Positions 31,328 through 64,000 of a stretch of DNA of 64,000 bases are shown here, piece after piece. Made by a program: the position numbers and the translations under genes. Numbering within the stretch: the first letter of the stretch is position 1; every line of letters begins with the position of its first letter. A model generated the notes under the pieces. The model saw nothing but the letters and a program-made list of their open reading frames with translations, was not told the origin of the DNA and searched no databases. Source of the stretch: Ianthella basta (lineage: Eukaryota; Porifera; Demospongiae; Verongiida; Ianthellidae); NCBI GenBank assembly GCA_964019415.1, contig OZ025873.1, positions 653,125-717,124 of the forward strand. Reading direction: 5' to 3'.

Positions 31328-32881
31328 ATGCCGCATCACTGCGCTGTTCCTGGGTGCACGTCCAACAGTAAGACGGCTGCGGGCTTGTCCTTTCACCAGT
31401 TCCCAGCCGACGCTGCTCTTCGTCGTACGTGGGTGAGGAACATACGAAGGGATGAACGCAAGGGAACTTGGACTATCAATAGCTCCACTCGTGTATGCAG
31501 TCTGCACTTCGCAGAGGAGGCTTACTACGCGCCAGGCAGGAAGAGGGAGCGGAAGACGACGCGGACACGCCGGATCTTGAAAGTCGCGGCCGTACCAACC
31601 GTTTTCGATTGTTTCCCCGAGCGACTGCAACCCACCGGCACGTCCAGCAAGCGCAAAGCTCCTGCCATCCGCGAAGCACTACAACCTACGCAGAAGAGAA
31701 AGTGTGATGCTGAAGTGGCTGAAGGCAGTGAGGACACCAGCGCAGTTAGTCAGGACGTCGAAGGTGAACGTGAGGATGACGCTGACGCAGGTACAAGCCG
31801 GCAGCACCATCACTGTGACTGTGTGGAGTCATTGCAGCGTACTGTGGAGTCATTGCAGCGTGATGTAGACTGCCTACAGAGAGAAAGGACCGCCGAGCAA
31901 GCAACAGTGGAAGAACTGCGCCACCAGTTGGAGGAGGAGAAAGCCAGGCATGATTTCTGCTTGGACCGGTTCAAAGGGGATGACAGAAAGATGAGGTACT
32001 ACACTGGTTTTTTCACGTACAGACTATTCAAAGCATGCTTTGATTTTCTTTCACAATCAGCAAAAGAGATGAGAACTTGGCAGGGAAAGCGAACCAGCAC
32101 TGGTGAAAGGCTTTCAGACAAGACAGGCCCCAAGCCCAAGCTTCCTCTTCAGGAGCAGTTTTTCCTGGTAATGGTTCGGCTGCGACTGGGAGTGACTGTG
32201 GAGGATCTAGCAGACCGATATTTCATCAATCCTTCAACAGTGAGCAGAATATTCATCACATGGACTAACTTAATGTATGTGAAGTTCAAAGAGTTGCCCA
32301 TGTGGATGTCCCGTTCAAAAGTGGACAAGTGGATGCCCCCTTGTTTCAAGAAATGGTACCCTACAACTAGGGTTATTGTGGATGGAACAGAGTTTTTCAT
32401 TGAGAAGCCATCATCCCTTGCAAGGCAGAGTGCGACATGGTCATCCTATAAGAATCATAACACTTTTAAAGTTCTTGTTGGGATTTCGCCGGATGGTACG
32501 ATGGTTTACATCAGCCACTTGTACGAAGGCTCTGTATCGGATGTTGACCTTGTGCAGCAGTGTGGAATATTGAGTTTGTTGGAGAATGGTGACAGCATAA
32601 TGGCAGACAAGGGGTTTGACATCCAGCACCTTCTGAGTGGACTTGGTGTTCGTTTGAACATACCTCCATTTCGAAGAGGAGAGCAACAGTTCACACCTGA
32701 CGACATCATGGCAACGAAGAAGATAGCTGCTGTGCGCATTCATGTTGAGAGAGCAATCAACCGCATGAAACAGTATGCTTTGGTGAGAGGAGTCATTCCA
32801 AACAGTTTGTGGGATATTGCAGATCAGCTTGTGTTTGTTGCTGGTTATCTAACAAATTTTGAACCCGGACTGGTTGCCTAG
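31328..32881 (+). CDS. ISL2EU transposase: THAP zinc finger + DDE_Tnp_4
   Basis: 517 aa from ATG 31328. Residues 1-80: THAP domain (MPHHCAVPGC, later RVCSLHF, the C2CH pattern). Residues about 160-215: coiled coil (VESLQRTVESLQRDVDCLQR). Residues about 275-320: helix-turn-helix (VTVEDLADRYFINPSTVSRI). Residues about 350-500: DDE nuclease with VIVDGTEFF, then IMADKGF, then HVERAINRMK supplying the D, D and E. No frameshift or stop. It would bind the terminal repeats and catalyse cut-and-paste transposition (family knowledge). Confidence 0.93.
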   Translation: MPHHCAVPGCTSNSKTAAGLSFHQFPADAALRRTWVRNIRRDERKGTWTINSSTRVCSLHFAEEAYYAPGRKRERKTTRTRRILKVAAVPTVFDCFPERLQPTGTSSKRKAPAIREALQPTQKRKCDAEVAEGSEDTSAVSQDVEGEREDDADAGTSRQHHHCDCVESLQRTVESLQRDVDCLQRERTAEQATVEELRHQLEEEKARHDFCLDRFKGDDRKMRYYTGFFTYRLFKACFDFLSQSAKEMRTWQGKRTSTGERLSDKTGPKPKLPLQEQFFLVMVRLRLGVTVEDLADRYFINPSTVSRIFITWTNLMYVKFKELPMWMSRSKVDKWMPPCFKKWYPTTRVIVDGTEFFIEKPSSLARQSATWSSYKNHNTFKVLVGISPDGTMVYISHLYEGSVSDVDLVQQCGILSLLENGDSIMADKGFDIQHLLSGLGVRLNIPPFRRGEQQFTPDDIMATKKIAAVRIHVERAINRMKQYALVRGVIPNSLWDIADQLVFVAGYLTNFEPGLVA

Positions 32882-32887
32882 CATGCT

Positions 32888-32907
32888 ATATATATATATA
32901 TATATTG
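32888..32907 (+). repeat. (TA)n microsatellite
   Basis: Short TA run after the transposase stop. Confidence 0.8.
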
Positions 32908-33133
32908 TTTCTATATAGCTAATAATTACAATAATCATGATCACTCCATATCTTGTCATCAACACCCATTATACCCTGACCTTATTGATTACCACCTCTT
33001 TGAGTGGTCTTGGAATAATTAACATGTTTTACAGCCACTAATAAAGTGTTCATGTGCAGACAGATGATTGATTAAACATCTACATCTACATACATGAATC
33101 AGGAAAGTCAGAAAGCCAAAAATATAATATAAA

Positions 33134-35066
33134 CTATAGAGACTCGGAGGTTAGAGCGGGTAATAATTCCTGAAAATAATATGACCTGAGCTTTGGTATG
33201 ATTGTTTGCAAAAAGTCATGGTCAACACCAATTGTCATTGAGAACATGTCTTTGGGGGTCCACACAACGAAGTAGCATTTTGTTAGTTTGCAGACATGAA
33301 GTTGCACTTGCACCTGGTAGTAATACCTGTGAGACTGTTTCAGAATAAATGTATCCCCTTCCTGAGAGAGACAAAAAGCCTTGATGCTGCTCACTGCCTC
33401 GTCCACTGTCATGTCCCGAGCTGAATATGGACACTTCACCTCCACAAGGTGCTTCTCACCATTTACAGAAATGATACCATCCGGTGAAGCACCGAGCCAC
33501 GGTTCACTACTGTCCACTACTAATCCTGACTCGGTCACTTCTACATCAGCTGATGTAAAAGATTTCACCAAACAATCCAATGCAGTCTTCTCATGCTCTT
33601 GGCCAAAACGCGTAGCTTTGTTCCCCTTGAACTGGCCACTCAGGTGACGCCGAACTATAGGTGCAAAGTCTTTCTTGCGTCTTGCAGCAATGTCCTTGGA
33701 CAGTGAAGCTGTCACACGAAGCCGCCTAGCCAAAAACCATGAATTATTTCTGCTTTGACCTCGTGTTTCTATCTCCAGTGCTGCAGCTTCATCCACTGTG
33801 AGCACAACATTTCTCTGGTAGAACTCTTCTGGTGTGATAGCTGTGGCAGTGGACACATCTACAGTATCCACCTCAACATCACTGTTAGACGAATTGTCAC
33901 CAACATCTGAGGCGGAGCTGCTTTCTGAGCTGCTTGGGCTCATCAATTTTAGTAGGCAAGATGAGCCATATTTCATAACATTACCACTTGTGTCTGATCT
34001 CAGTTGTTCTTCATGCTCTTTCTGTAGAGCCACCAATAGTGCAGGTTGTTCATCTGGCTTCGGAATGCGCAGGTTCAATGGGCGTGGGTCATACACAGGT
34101 CGCACTTTCCGGCGCTTTGTCTTCCCGTACTTTTCCTTAATTGTTGCAACATCCACAACTCTACATGGAGGAACATTTCTACATCGCGGACGATTCCACT
34201 GCTGGAGACGACTTGTGCATGGCAGTCTACTTTCTTCTTGCAGACCAAGTCGTACAAAGTCCTCCAGCGCATATAGGAGTGCTGCAATGTGGTTGCAACA
34301 ACCAGCCAAACCAGCAGGACAAACACAGTACGCAGTATGCACATCCCCATTTGCAGTTAGACACATTCTGACAGGATACTTCTTGGTCTTCACCATTGAT
34401 GGCAAGATTTGGGCACAAATGTAACACAGCCCAGGACTATCAGGCAGAGAATGGTACTCTATCGACTGCACATGACCATCCTTGAAAAACCTGTAGCCCT
34501 TTCCCAGGCCACGGAATGACGGTAGACATTCATCTGTAGAGTCGTCTGCGCTAGATTTTTCAGCAGACAGAGACTGGTCTGCATCCTCTGCAAACAAGAT
34601 CACACTGGTTGGACGCTCCACAAAATGCCTGTAGAGACTGGCAAAGGAGACAAACGGCAACTCCACCAAGTTCGAAGTCCAGCCATCTTTCGGTAGCGCA
34701 GGAGGGAACCGCAAGTTGGGATGAGCCGCTTCATTCACACCTGACTCCTGCAACCGTTCTAGTTTCCTCGCGATGTTTGCCCCTTTGTCAGGGTCTATGA
34801 TCTTCTTATCTAAACCCAAGCGAACGTACTCCTTTACCCTGCGCAAGGAAACAACAGCGCGCTCACGTTAAAGCTCAAAGCGAGAAGCTAAGAACCTATT
34901 CCGCTTACCGTTGAACAAGCTCAGCCTTTTTTCCGGACCTACAAGCACCCCGACACGCCAGCCACCGTTTCAGCTGTTCCACGTTCAGAATATCTGGTGA
35001 TCTCCCGCTCAGGCTAGCTCCAGGAACGTCGTCCTCCGAAAGACGGTACATCTCTGTCATCTCCAT
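33134..35066 (-). CDS. ISL2EU accessory protein: SAP + SWIM + YqaJ nuclease, two exons
   Basis: Exons (minus) 35066-34909 and 34838-33134 join to 620 aa. Exon 1 starts MEMTEMYRLSEDD; LNVEQLKRWLACRGAC then KKAELVQR plus VKEYV in exon 2 forms a SAP DNA-binding domain split by the intron. The donor is CGGTAAGC and the acceptor TTGCGCAG. The middle has a SWIM zinc finger (YCVCPAGLAGCCNHIAALLY). The C-terminal third is a YqaJ-type exonuclease (WFLARRLRVTAS, LGASPDGIIS, HLVEVKCPYS with the acidic and Lys catalytic residues). YqaJ proteins are phage-type recombinases; their role in ISL2EU movement is not established to my knowledge. Confidence 0.85.
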
Positions 35067-35087
35067 AGCACTTGTAAACGATTTTTA

Positions 35088-35150
35088 CACCCTATACGAC
35101 CATTGTCACGTGCGATGACGTAATCGATAACGTCAATACGCAATTGGGCT
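35088..35150. repeat. ISL2EU right terminal inverted repeat
   Basis: Complement begins AGCCCAATTGCGTATT; see the left repeat. Confidence 0.8.
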
Positions 35151-36861
35151 ATTGTGGTAGGGTGTCCCAGTCTGTGATGTAGCTGGTGTGTTATCACTCA
35201 GATAGTTGCCTATTGAGTTATACTTGGTCTGCTTGTTGTGATGGGTGTACAGAACAGATAGTGTTAGTGTGTTGAGGAGAGGTGGATGGGTTGAAAGCAC
35301 TATAGGGACTGTACAATCCACCAACCCCAGTGTGGTGTGATCACTTTTGTTCACCTTCTCTCCCCCTCTCTCTCCTCTGTTGTGCAGACAATGCTCAACG
35401 CCAGGAGGCCCAGACATTCCTGAAGCAAGCAGAGACCCAGAGCCTGGTGTGTGTGTGCATGTGTGCAGTAGTTGAGTACTGTGGCTTACATCAGTGACAA
35501 CCAAACTGACTGGTAGCACTGTATTCTGCACTGAGTGAGCTAGCCACCACCTCAGTCACATTTCACTGTTCACTACCTGTGGGTCACCAAACATCAGAGT
35601 GGAGTAGTCCAGACCCAGCCTGTGTGTGTATGGCTCAGCCAGATGTGGTCCAATGGAGCTGGTGGTACTAGCTTGTGTGTCTAGGTGGGCTGTGGGTACA
35701 CTGGTGCATACCATGGACCTTGTGTGTGGCACATTCCTGTGGGTGACCCCAGTGTGGGGGCGCTAGGCTTCACACATAGGCACACTGATGTTGGCTGTAT
35801 ACACACATGATACAAGTTGGACATGTGCTGTGTTGGGTGCAGCACATGTGGGTACAAGTGGATAGAGTGGTGGTGTGTGACACTATTGGGGGTGCATGGA
35901 GTGCTATTTGTCCAGGTTGTACCCAGAGTGAGGATGTGGTCCTGCCTGCAGTGGTGGTCAGTGCTCTCTGAGTTGTGTGCTGCCTAATGCTGCATGCTCA
36001 CACATGTGCCCCACAAGGTGGACTGTCCAACAGTGGCACGCTAGCACCCTGACATGCTCTCTCCCACTCTCACCCTTCCAGCCCCAGTTCCTGTTTGCCC
36101 TGGCCCAAGTCCTTGGCAACAACGCGGCTTCCCCCGTTGCACGGTCGGCTGCTGGACTGTACCTAAAGAACTGCCTCCACTCAAAGGACGACACCACCAA
36201 CCTCCAGCTGCAACAGAGGTGGCTGCAGATTGACCCACAGGCACGACTGGAGATCAAGAAAGTGGTGTGTACGTGAGGAGGGTACTGTGTGGAGGTAGCT
36301 CAAGGAGACCTGACCCGTGTGTGGGGGGACATGATTAGTGAGATCAGTCTCTGATCTTGGTCTTCTCTGTAGCTGTCACTGTCCATATGCTGTCCCCCTT
36401 CCCTCCCCCTCCCCCTCCCCCTCCCCGTAGGTAGTGAACACTCTTGGTACAGAGCCAACCTCCCCATCTACAGCAGCCCAGGTAAGTGGGTTGGTGTACA
36501 GACAAGGACACCTTCCCTCCCTCACAACACAGCACACACACACCAGACTGGTGACATGTAGTGATGGCTAGTGACTGTGCGCTACTGCCTGTCCCCCCTC
36601 ACCCCCTGTCCCTTCTCCCTCGTCCCTTGCACAGTGTGTGGCTGCTATAGCTTGTACAGAGCTCCCAGTGGGCCAGTGGCCTGAGGTCATTGACGGCCTG
36701 GTCGGCCATGTCACTGGTGAGCAGGCTGTGGAGAAGCTCAAGGAGGCTTCCCTGGATGCCATCGGGTACATCTGTGAGGACATTGTGAGTGACTGACACA
36801 CCTCTGCTAGGTCTGCCTCTGCATTCACAGCTGACAGCGGTTGTGTTTAGAGTCCCAACTG

Positions 36862-37521
36862 TGCAGAGGTAGGGGTGGGACGGTCACTGCAGTGGTAGGA
36901 GTGGGACGGTCACTGCAGTGGTAGGGGTGGGACGGTCACTGCAGTGGTAGGGGTGGGACGGTCACTGCAGTGGTAGGAGTGGGACGGTCACTGCAGTGGT
37001 AGGGGTGGGACGGTCACTGCAGTGGTAGGGGTGGGACGGTCACTGCAGTGGTAGGGGTGGGACGGTCACTGCAGTGGTAGGGGTGGGACGGTCACTGCAG
37101 TGGTAGGGGTGGGACGGTCACTGCAGTGGTAGGGGTGGGACGGTCACTGTAGTGGTAGGGGTGGGACGGTCACTGCAGTGGTAGGGGTGGGACGGTCACT
37201 GCAGTGGTAGGAGTGGGACGGTCACTGCAGTGGTAGGGGTGGGACGGTCACTGCAGTGGTAGGGGTGGGACGGTCACTGCAGTGGTAGGGGTGGGACGGT
37301 CACTGTAGTGGTAGGGGTGGGACGGTCACTGCAGTGGTAGGGGTGGGACGGTCACTGCAGTGGTAGGGGTGGGACGGTCACTGCAGTGGTAGGGGTGGGA
37401 CGGTCACTGCAGTGGTAGGGGTGGGACGGTCACTGCAGTGGTAGGGGTGGGACGGTCACTGCAGTGGTAGGGGTGGGACGGTCACTGCAGTGGTAGGGGT
37501 GGGACGGTCACTGCAGTGGTG
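36862..37521 (+). repeat. 26-bp minisatellite, about 25 copies
   Basis: Same unit as 4682-4821, in the same intron position, expanded about five-fold. Units differ at only a few sites (GGGG/GGAG, CTGCAG/CTGTAG), so expansion or homogenisation is recent. Confidence 0.95.
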
Positions 37522-37693
37522 GAAGTGGATGTTAAGTGTTTTGGCGTGTGGTACAATTAATGGTGTATGCACCAACTTATGTAGGAAGTAGTGCTGTATG
37601 TAAGGTGTGCGTGTATGTGGGTTGTGTCTGTGTCAGTGAGTGCAGTCCAGTGAAGGTGTGTATAAAGTAACGTACTTCACCTCTAGTGTGATA

Positions 37694-38024
37694 CCGTATA
37701 TTGCAAAATGTTTGTGACCAATAATTTTTGCGAATTTTGCAAATGAAGCAATTTGCGAAAATTTCTATCGCGAATTTTATATTCATCTAATACCTATGAT
37801 ATAATAATAACTTGTGTATGCGCATGATGACATAATAAAATGGCGGATCAGCAAACAGCGTGTAGCTCTTTCGTTTGCTTCATTTTAGAAGCGATTGTTC
37901 CTGCTATTTACACTAAAAAGGCTTTAATGTCCACCTTGTAGAGTCTCTTTTGCAAACTTTTCTGACACCCATTTTGGCAGTGATTCGCGAAATTTTTAGG
38001 TCGTGAAAATTTTGCGATATACAG
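37694..38024. mobile_element. MITE, 331 bp, TA target duplication
   Basis: TIRs CCGTATATTGCAAAAT and CTGTATATCGCAAAAT (complement), TA on both sides (37692-37693, 38025-38026). Absent from the paralogous place in copy 1 (near 4970). AT-rich, non-coding; related in its ends to 119-319. Confidence 0.85.
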
Positions 38025-38059
38025 TACAGCACAGTGTATAGCATACGACAAGCTATAGT

Positions 38060-38106
<47 letters not shown>

Positions 38107-38170
38107 GTGTGTGCGTGAGCATGTGTGTGTGTGTATGCTTGTGTTCGTGTGTGTGTGTGTGTGCATGTGT
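38060..38170 (+). repeat. (GT)n microsatellite with interruptions
   Basis: Precedes the Death exon, as in the other copies. Confidence 0.9.
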
Positions 38171-38252
38171 GAGCCCATGCTCTGCACTCCTACACATCCA
38201 ACTGTAAGTGTACTAGTTCATGACCACTCCACATCTACTGTCATACCTACAG

Positions 38253-38567
38253 GTATCCACATTGTCCTTGATGACAAGCCCTCTCTGTCTGACCTTCTCA
38301 CTGTCACACTTGACACAGTTGCCATCCAGTGGGAAGAAGTGGCCGCTCACCTTGGTATTGAGCAGTGCCTGGTGGATATGGTGAAGAAGAACACCTCATT
38401 CTTGTCGGGATGCATGTCAAAGCATCCTCAGTGATTGGCTGGCTCATAAGATCAACACTGGCAGTGAGAAGAGGTGTTGGAGCTCTGTGTTGGTAGCACT
38501 TGAGAGGAGCGGTTACTGGGAGCTGGTGTGGCAGCTGAGGGCTAGCTCAAAGGAAGCTGCCCACTAG
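38253..38567 (+). pseudogene. Death-domain terminal exon, frameshifted
   Basis: Aligns with 5166-5482 over its whole length, but a net loss of 2 nt near 38385-38410 shifts the frame, giving a stop at 38434 instead of 38567. The frame codes DDKPSLSDLLTV to HLGIEQCLVDMVKK and then garbage. The rest of the domain is present in another frame. A truncated Death domain without helices 4-6 would not fold normally. Confidence 0.8.
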
Positions 38568-40087
38568 AGCTTGACAGCAGTTAACACAACTGGTCCAACT
38601 TGTAGCCTACTGAACATGTTCTATATCATAACGTGTAGTGTGAGCTGATCTTATACACTTAATGCATTGGAATTGTTTTCTTCACATGACACACTGCAGT
38701 ACTTCTCTGTACCTCTCTCTGTGTGTGCATGGCTCCTCTCAACTGCTCCCCTTGAAGTGGTGGTTGTATGTATAGTGCACACAATAGTGTGCTTCTATGG
38801 TGTATGGTTAGTCCATGTGCACATGGGTATGTGTTGAGGTGGTCTGTTTGGCTCTGCTCCATGCCCTCCAAGTCACTCCAGTCTACAGGACAATACACCA
38901 CCACCTCAGGTGACTGCTGGCTGAAGTGGGACAAGACATGCACAGCTAATGAGCGAGTGGGCATATTGGGATTGAATATTAATAAGGCATCACGTGATGC
39001 ATAGTGGTGGTACAGGGCGAATTTGATTGGACGGTGTGATGATATGTTTGTTCAGGTGTTTCCCCTTCAATAGTCCCCTGCTCTGACTGCTGTCAGAATG
39101 GCACTTCCTCGAGCTCCCCTTTCCCCTCGCTATTCCACTCGAGTTCCGGTTACCTCTTCCTTCAAGCTTCATCTGGAGGAACCTAGTAGTCTGAGAACTT
39201 TCCATTATAATCCGAAGTTAGTTGATACGTCCCTATGCCCGACCCTCTCTCGTTCCAAAAGGTTAGCTGACATCTGCTGTTGTTAAAAGTGTTCAGAGTT
39301 GTCTCCCTCACAGGGTGGTCCTACTCTGAAGTGTGTGTGTAGTAAAAGGTACCATTGTCACAGTAGAGTGGCTGAATGTGGTCAACAAAGTGCTCCACAA
39401 AGAGTCAGTTCACAGCCTCACTTCCAGTGCAGTTATCCTCTTATAGTGTATCAGAGTCCTTAGAGTGTGTCAGTCAAGTCCTAGCTGAGCCCCTCACTCA
39501 CCAAACACTCACACAAACTGTGTCAGTTAGTCCCAAGTGAAATGTATTTGGTTAGAGGCATGTATGCCATAAACCATCAGGTGTTGCCTCTACACACACA
39601 GCAAACTCTGAGCACATATTGTACAAGCCAAAGTGTTGCATTTCCATCATGTCTGTTGAAGTGCACAGAGCCAGCATGCCTGCTTAGGTTAGAGGTAGTC
39701 AGCAAATGGAAAGTTGTTGAAACACTCCATTAGTAATGGAATCCCTTGACAGCATGCTAGGTGTAACCATGGCAACAACAAATCAGTGGGTGGAGTTTAA
39801 AGTCGTCATTTCTCAGTTGTCCGATTATTGTCTCGTAATGATTAGAGCAGTCCCACAGGTGGAGTTGATCTGTGCTGACAGGCCATGAAAGTAGAGTGAA
39901 TGCACTGAGTGTTGTAATGAGAGGAATGTGTTATTGCAGTTGTGTTCTGCAGTGGTCAGTGCTAGCATGACACAGAGTGAATGAATATCTATCTTTGGTA
40001 CATTACACATTAGAATTGTAATGAGTTCTGATGTAGTGAGTGAGTGGTAACTAGTACTATCAATGAATTGTGTTCAATTCTCTACAG
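38568..40087. other. Leader/spacer block upstream of L3
   Basis: Copy of the leader block; it has lost about 50 bp near 38930. Private middle part with a short frame starting MALPRAPLSPRYST at 39098, related to but different from the L1 one (both contain RYSTR). Confidence 0.5.
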
Positions 40088-40106
40088 TGTGGCACTGGAA
40101 AGGGCC

Positions 40107-52534
<12,428 letters not shown>

Positions 52535-54271
52535 AGGTATGTTGAGGATTCCAGTATGTTGTCAGTGTAGTCTACTGTGACATGGTTTGAGGCCACAGAT
52601 CTGTTCCTTACTCCATCTACACATGTGGAGAGTTCTGCCTCACTGCATGCCACTCAATCTCTGTCCATTTTGTTCCCTCATTCTACAGTAACAGCTCACT
52701 CCTCTCACAAACTGTCCATGCTAAAGAGGGTAGCTAGATATGAATGTAATAACTGCAGACTCTCAGTTTATACTGTAGTAGTGTGTGTATACATACACTA
52801 ATTCTTGTACTCGTCATTTCATACATACATTTTGTTGTATTTTAGCCATCATTTTATATGATGTGTCCAGTTCTATTGATTTGTGTCAATCAGTATGTAT
52901 TGTTACAATCAGAGCATGTCTCCTCTCAACTGCTCCCCTTGAAGTGGTGGGTGTATGTATAGTGCACACAATAGTGTGCTTCTATGGTGTATGGTTAGTC
53001 CATGTGCACATGGGTATGTGTTGAGGTGGTCTGTTTGTCTCTGCTCCATGCCCTCCAAGTCACTCCAGTCTACAGGACAATACACCACCACCTCAGGTGA
53101 CTGCTGTCTGAAGTGGACACTCTTCCACACAGGGCCAGCTACTGTGCACTCCATCCCCCAGGCCTCCTGTGTGGACAAAGGGACAAGACATGCACAGTGT
53201 GTGAATTGCGTGTGAATATCACGTGACACATGTGGGTGGTCACTCTAGGGATGAGGTAATGAAGTGGAATGGGTAGGTAGGTGTTTCCCCTTTGAAAGTA
53301 CCCGATCAAGTGCGCGGCTTTGAACTTTGTTGAAGCATAAAGGAGGTAGCTCTCCCCTTTCCCCGTCTCTCCCTTTCCCCAATCGACCCACTCTCGTTCC
53401 AAAGGTTAGTTGACATCTGCTGTTGTTAACAGTGTCTCAGAGGTCAGTCAACATCTGCCGTTATTGATAGGTAGTGCCCAGAGTTGTCTCCCTCACAGAG
53501 TAGTCCTACTCTGAAGTGTGTGTGTAGTAAAAGGTACCAGTGTCACAGTAGAGTGACTGAATGTAGTCAACAAAGTGCTCCACAAAGAGTCAGTTCACAA
53601 CCTCACTTCCAGTGCAGTTGTCCTCAAATAGTGTATCAGAGTCCTTAGAGTGTGTCAGTCAAGTCTTAGCTGAGCCCCTCACTCACCAAACACTCACAAA
53701 CTGTGTCAGTTGGTCCCAAGTGAAATGTATTTGGTTAGAGGCATGTATGCCATAAACCATCAGGTGTTGCCTCTACACACACAGCAAACTCTGAGCACAT
53801 ATTGTACAAGCCAAAGTGTTGCATTTCCATCATGTCTGTTGAAGTGCACAGAGCCAGCATGCCTGCTTAGGTTAGAGGTAGTCAGCAAATGGAAAGTTGT
53901 TGAAACACTCCATAAGTAATGGAATCCCTTGACAGCATGCTAAGGTGTAACCATGGCAACAACGCATCAGTGGGACGGGTTTAAAGCGGTCATTTCTCAG
54001 TTGTCCGATTATTGTCTTGGAATGATTAGAGCAGTCCCACAGGTGGAGTTGAGCTGTGCTGACAGTCCATGAAAGTAGAGTGAATGCACTGAGTGCTGTA
54101 ATGAGAGGAATGTGTTATTGCAGTTGTGTTCTGCAGTGGTCAGTGCTAGCATGACACAGAGTGAATGAATGTCTATCTTTGGTACATTATACATTAGAAT
54201 TGTAATGAGTTCTGATGTAGTGAGTGAGTGTTAACTAGTACTAGCAATGAATTGTGTTCAATTCTCTACAG
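52535..54271. other. Spacer and leader block upstream of L4
   Basis: 52535-52910 is 3' flank of L3 (also at the right end of the window). From 52915 it is the leader block with a private middle part (about 53200-53400). Probable L4 promoter. Confidence 0.5.
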
Positions 54272-54290
54272 TGTGGCACAGGGAAGGACC

Positions 54291-63872
<9,582 letters not shown>

Positions 63873-64000
63873 AGGTATGTTGAGGATTCCAGTATGTTGT
63901 CAGTGTAGTCTACTGTGACATGGTTTGAGTCCACAGATCTGTTCCTTACTCCATCTACACATGTGGAGAGTTCTGCCTCACTGCATGCCACTCAATCTCT

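Larger units (their letters stand above)
31162..35150. mobile_element. ISL2EU DNA transposon, complete, 3989 bp
   Basis: Seen: imperfect 63-bp terminal inverted repeats (31162-31224 and 35088-35150; inner end GGTCGTATAGGGTG and its complement), AT duplicated on both sides (31160-31161, 35151-35152), and the exact empty site in importin copy 1 (near 2981, GAGTAATTGTGG). It carries a THAP/DDE transposase (plus) and a SAP-SWIM-YqaJ protein (minus), the two-gene layout described for ISL2EU elements. Both genes are intact, so the element is recent and could be autonomous. Confidence 0.9.
30216..36784 (+). pseudogene. KPNB1-like: Importin subunit beta-1 fragment, copy 2 (exons 1-5, intron 1 holds ISL2EU)
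   Basis: Exons 30216-30258, 35388-35446, 36082-36264, 36431-36481 and 36635-36784; same 162-aa N-terminal product as copy 1. Intron 1 is about 5.1 kb because of the 31162-35150 transposon. Exons are almost identical to copy 1, and again nothing beyond exon 5 is present, so the truncation preceded the duplication. Confidence 0.8.

Overview
The window is eukaryotic, from an invertebrate metazoan. A sponge or other early-branching animal fits best (inference: spliceosomal GT-AG introns, lineage-specific expansion of death-fold genes, Penelope and ISL2EU elements, dense TA-flanked MITEs, long GT microsatellites). No prokaryotic gene, tRNA, rRNA or CRISPR array was seen.

The core is a head-to-tail plus-strand array of closely related multi-exon genes built from death-fold (CARD-like and Death) domains. 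I call them L0 (3' end only, 674-1311), L1 (7054-20260), L2 (22088-29499), L3 (40107-52534) and L4 (54291-63872). Each complete gene has: a short variable ATG exon; one to three charged micro-exons of 24-39 nt; one to four CARD-like cassette exons; a large exon with two tandem copies of a domain I do not recognise; a Ser/Pro exon; usually a Lys/Glu-rich linker exon; and one of three different terminal death-fold exons. Almost every junction is phase 1. Joined by hand, the four models stay open from ATG to stop (about 689, 787, 730 and 830 aa), which is good evidence that they are real.

Introns and spacers of the paralogs are nearly identical, but short exon segments differ strongly: the ATG exon, the micro-exons, a loop inside the CARD-like cassettes, the N-terminus of the large exon and a patch of the terminal Death domain. 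In hand-aligned pairs nearly all differences change the amino acid. This looks like a diversifying repertoire of signalling or recognition proteins and is the main discovery candidate.

Layout: 1-565 is flank with a MITE and a telomere-like motif. 674-5482 holds the L0 3' end, importin-beta exons 1-5 and a Death exon. L1 follows, with a Penelope element before its last exon, then L2. 28853-38567 repeats the L0/importin/Death block, now carrying a complete ISL2EU transposon in importin intron 1 and a frameshifted Death exon. L3 and L4 fill the rest. L0+L1 versus L2+L3 shows a higher-order duplication of period about 28 kb or more, on top of single-gene duplications.
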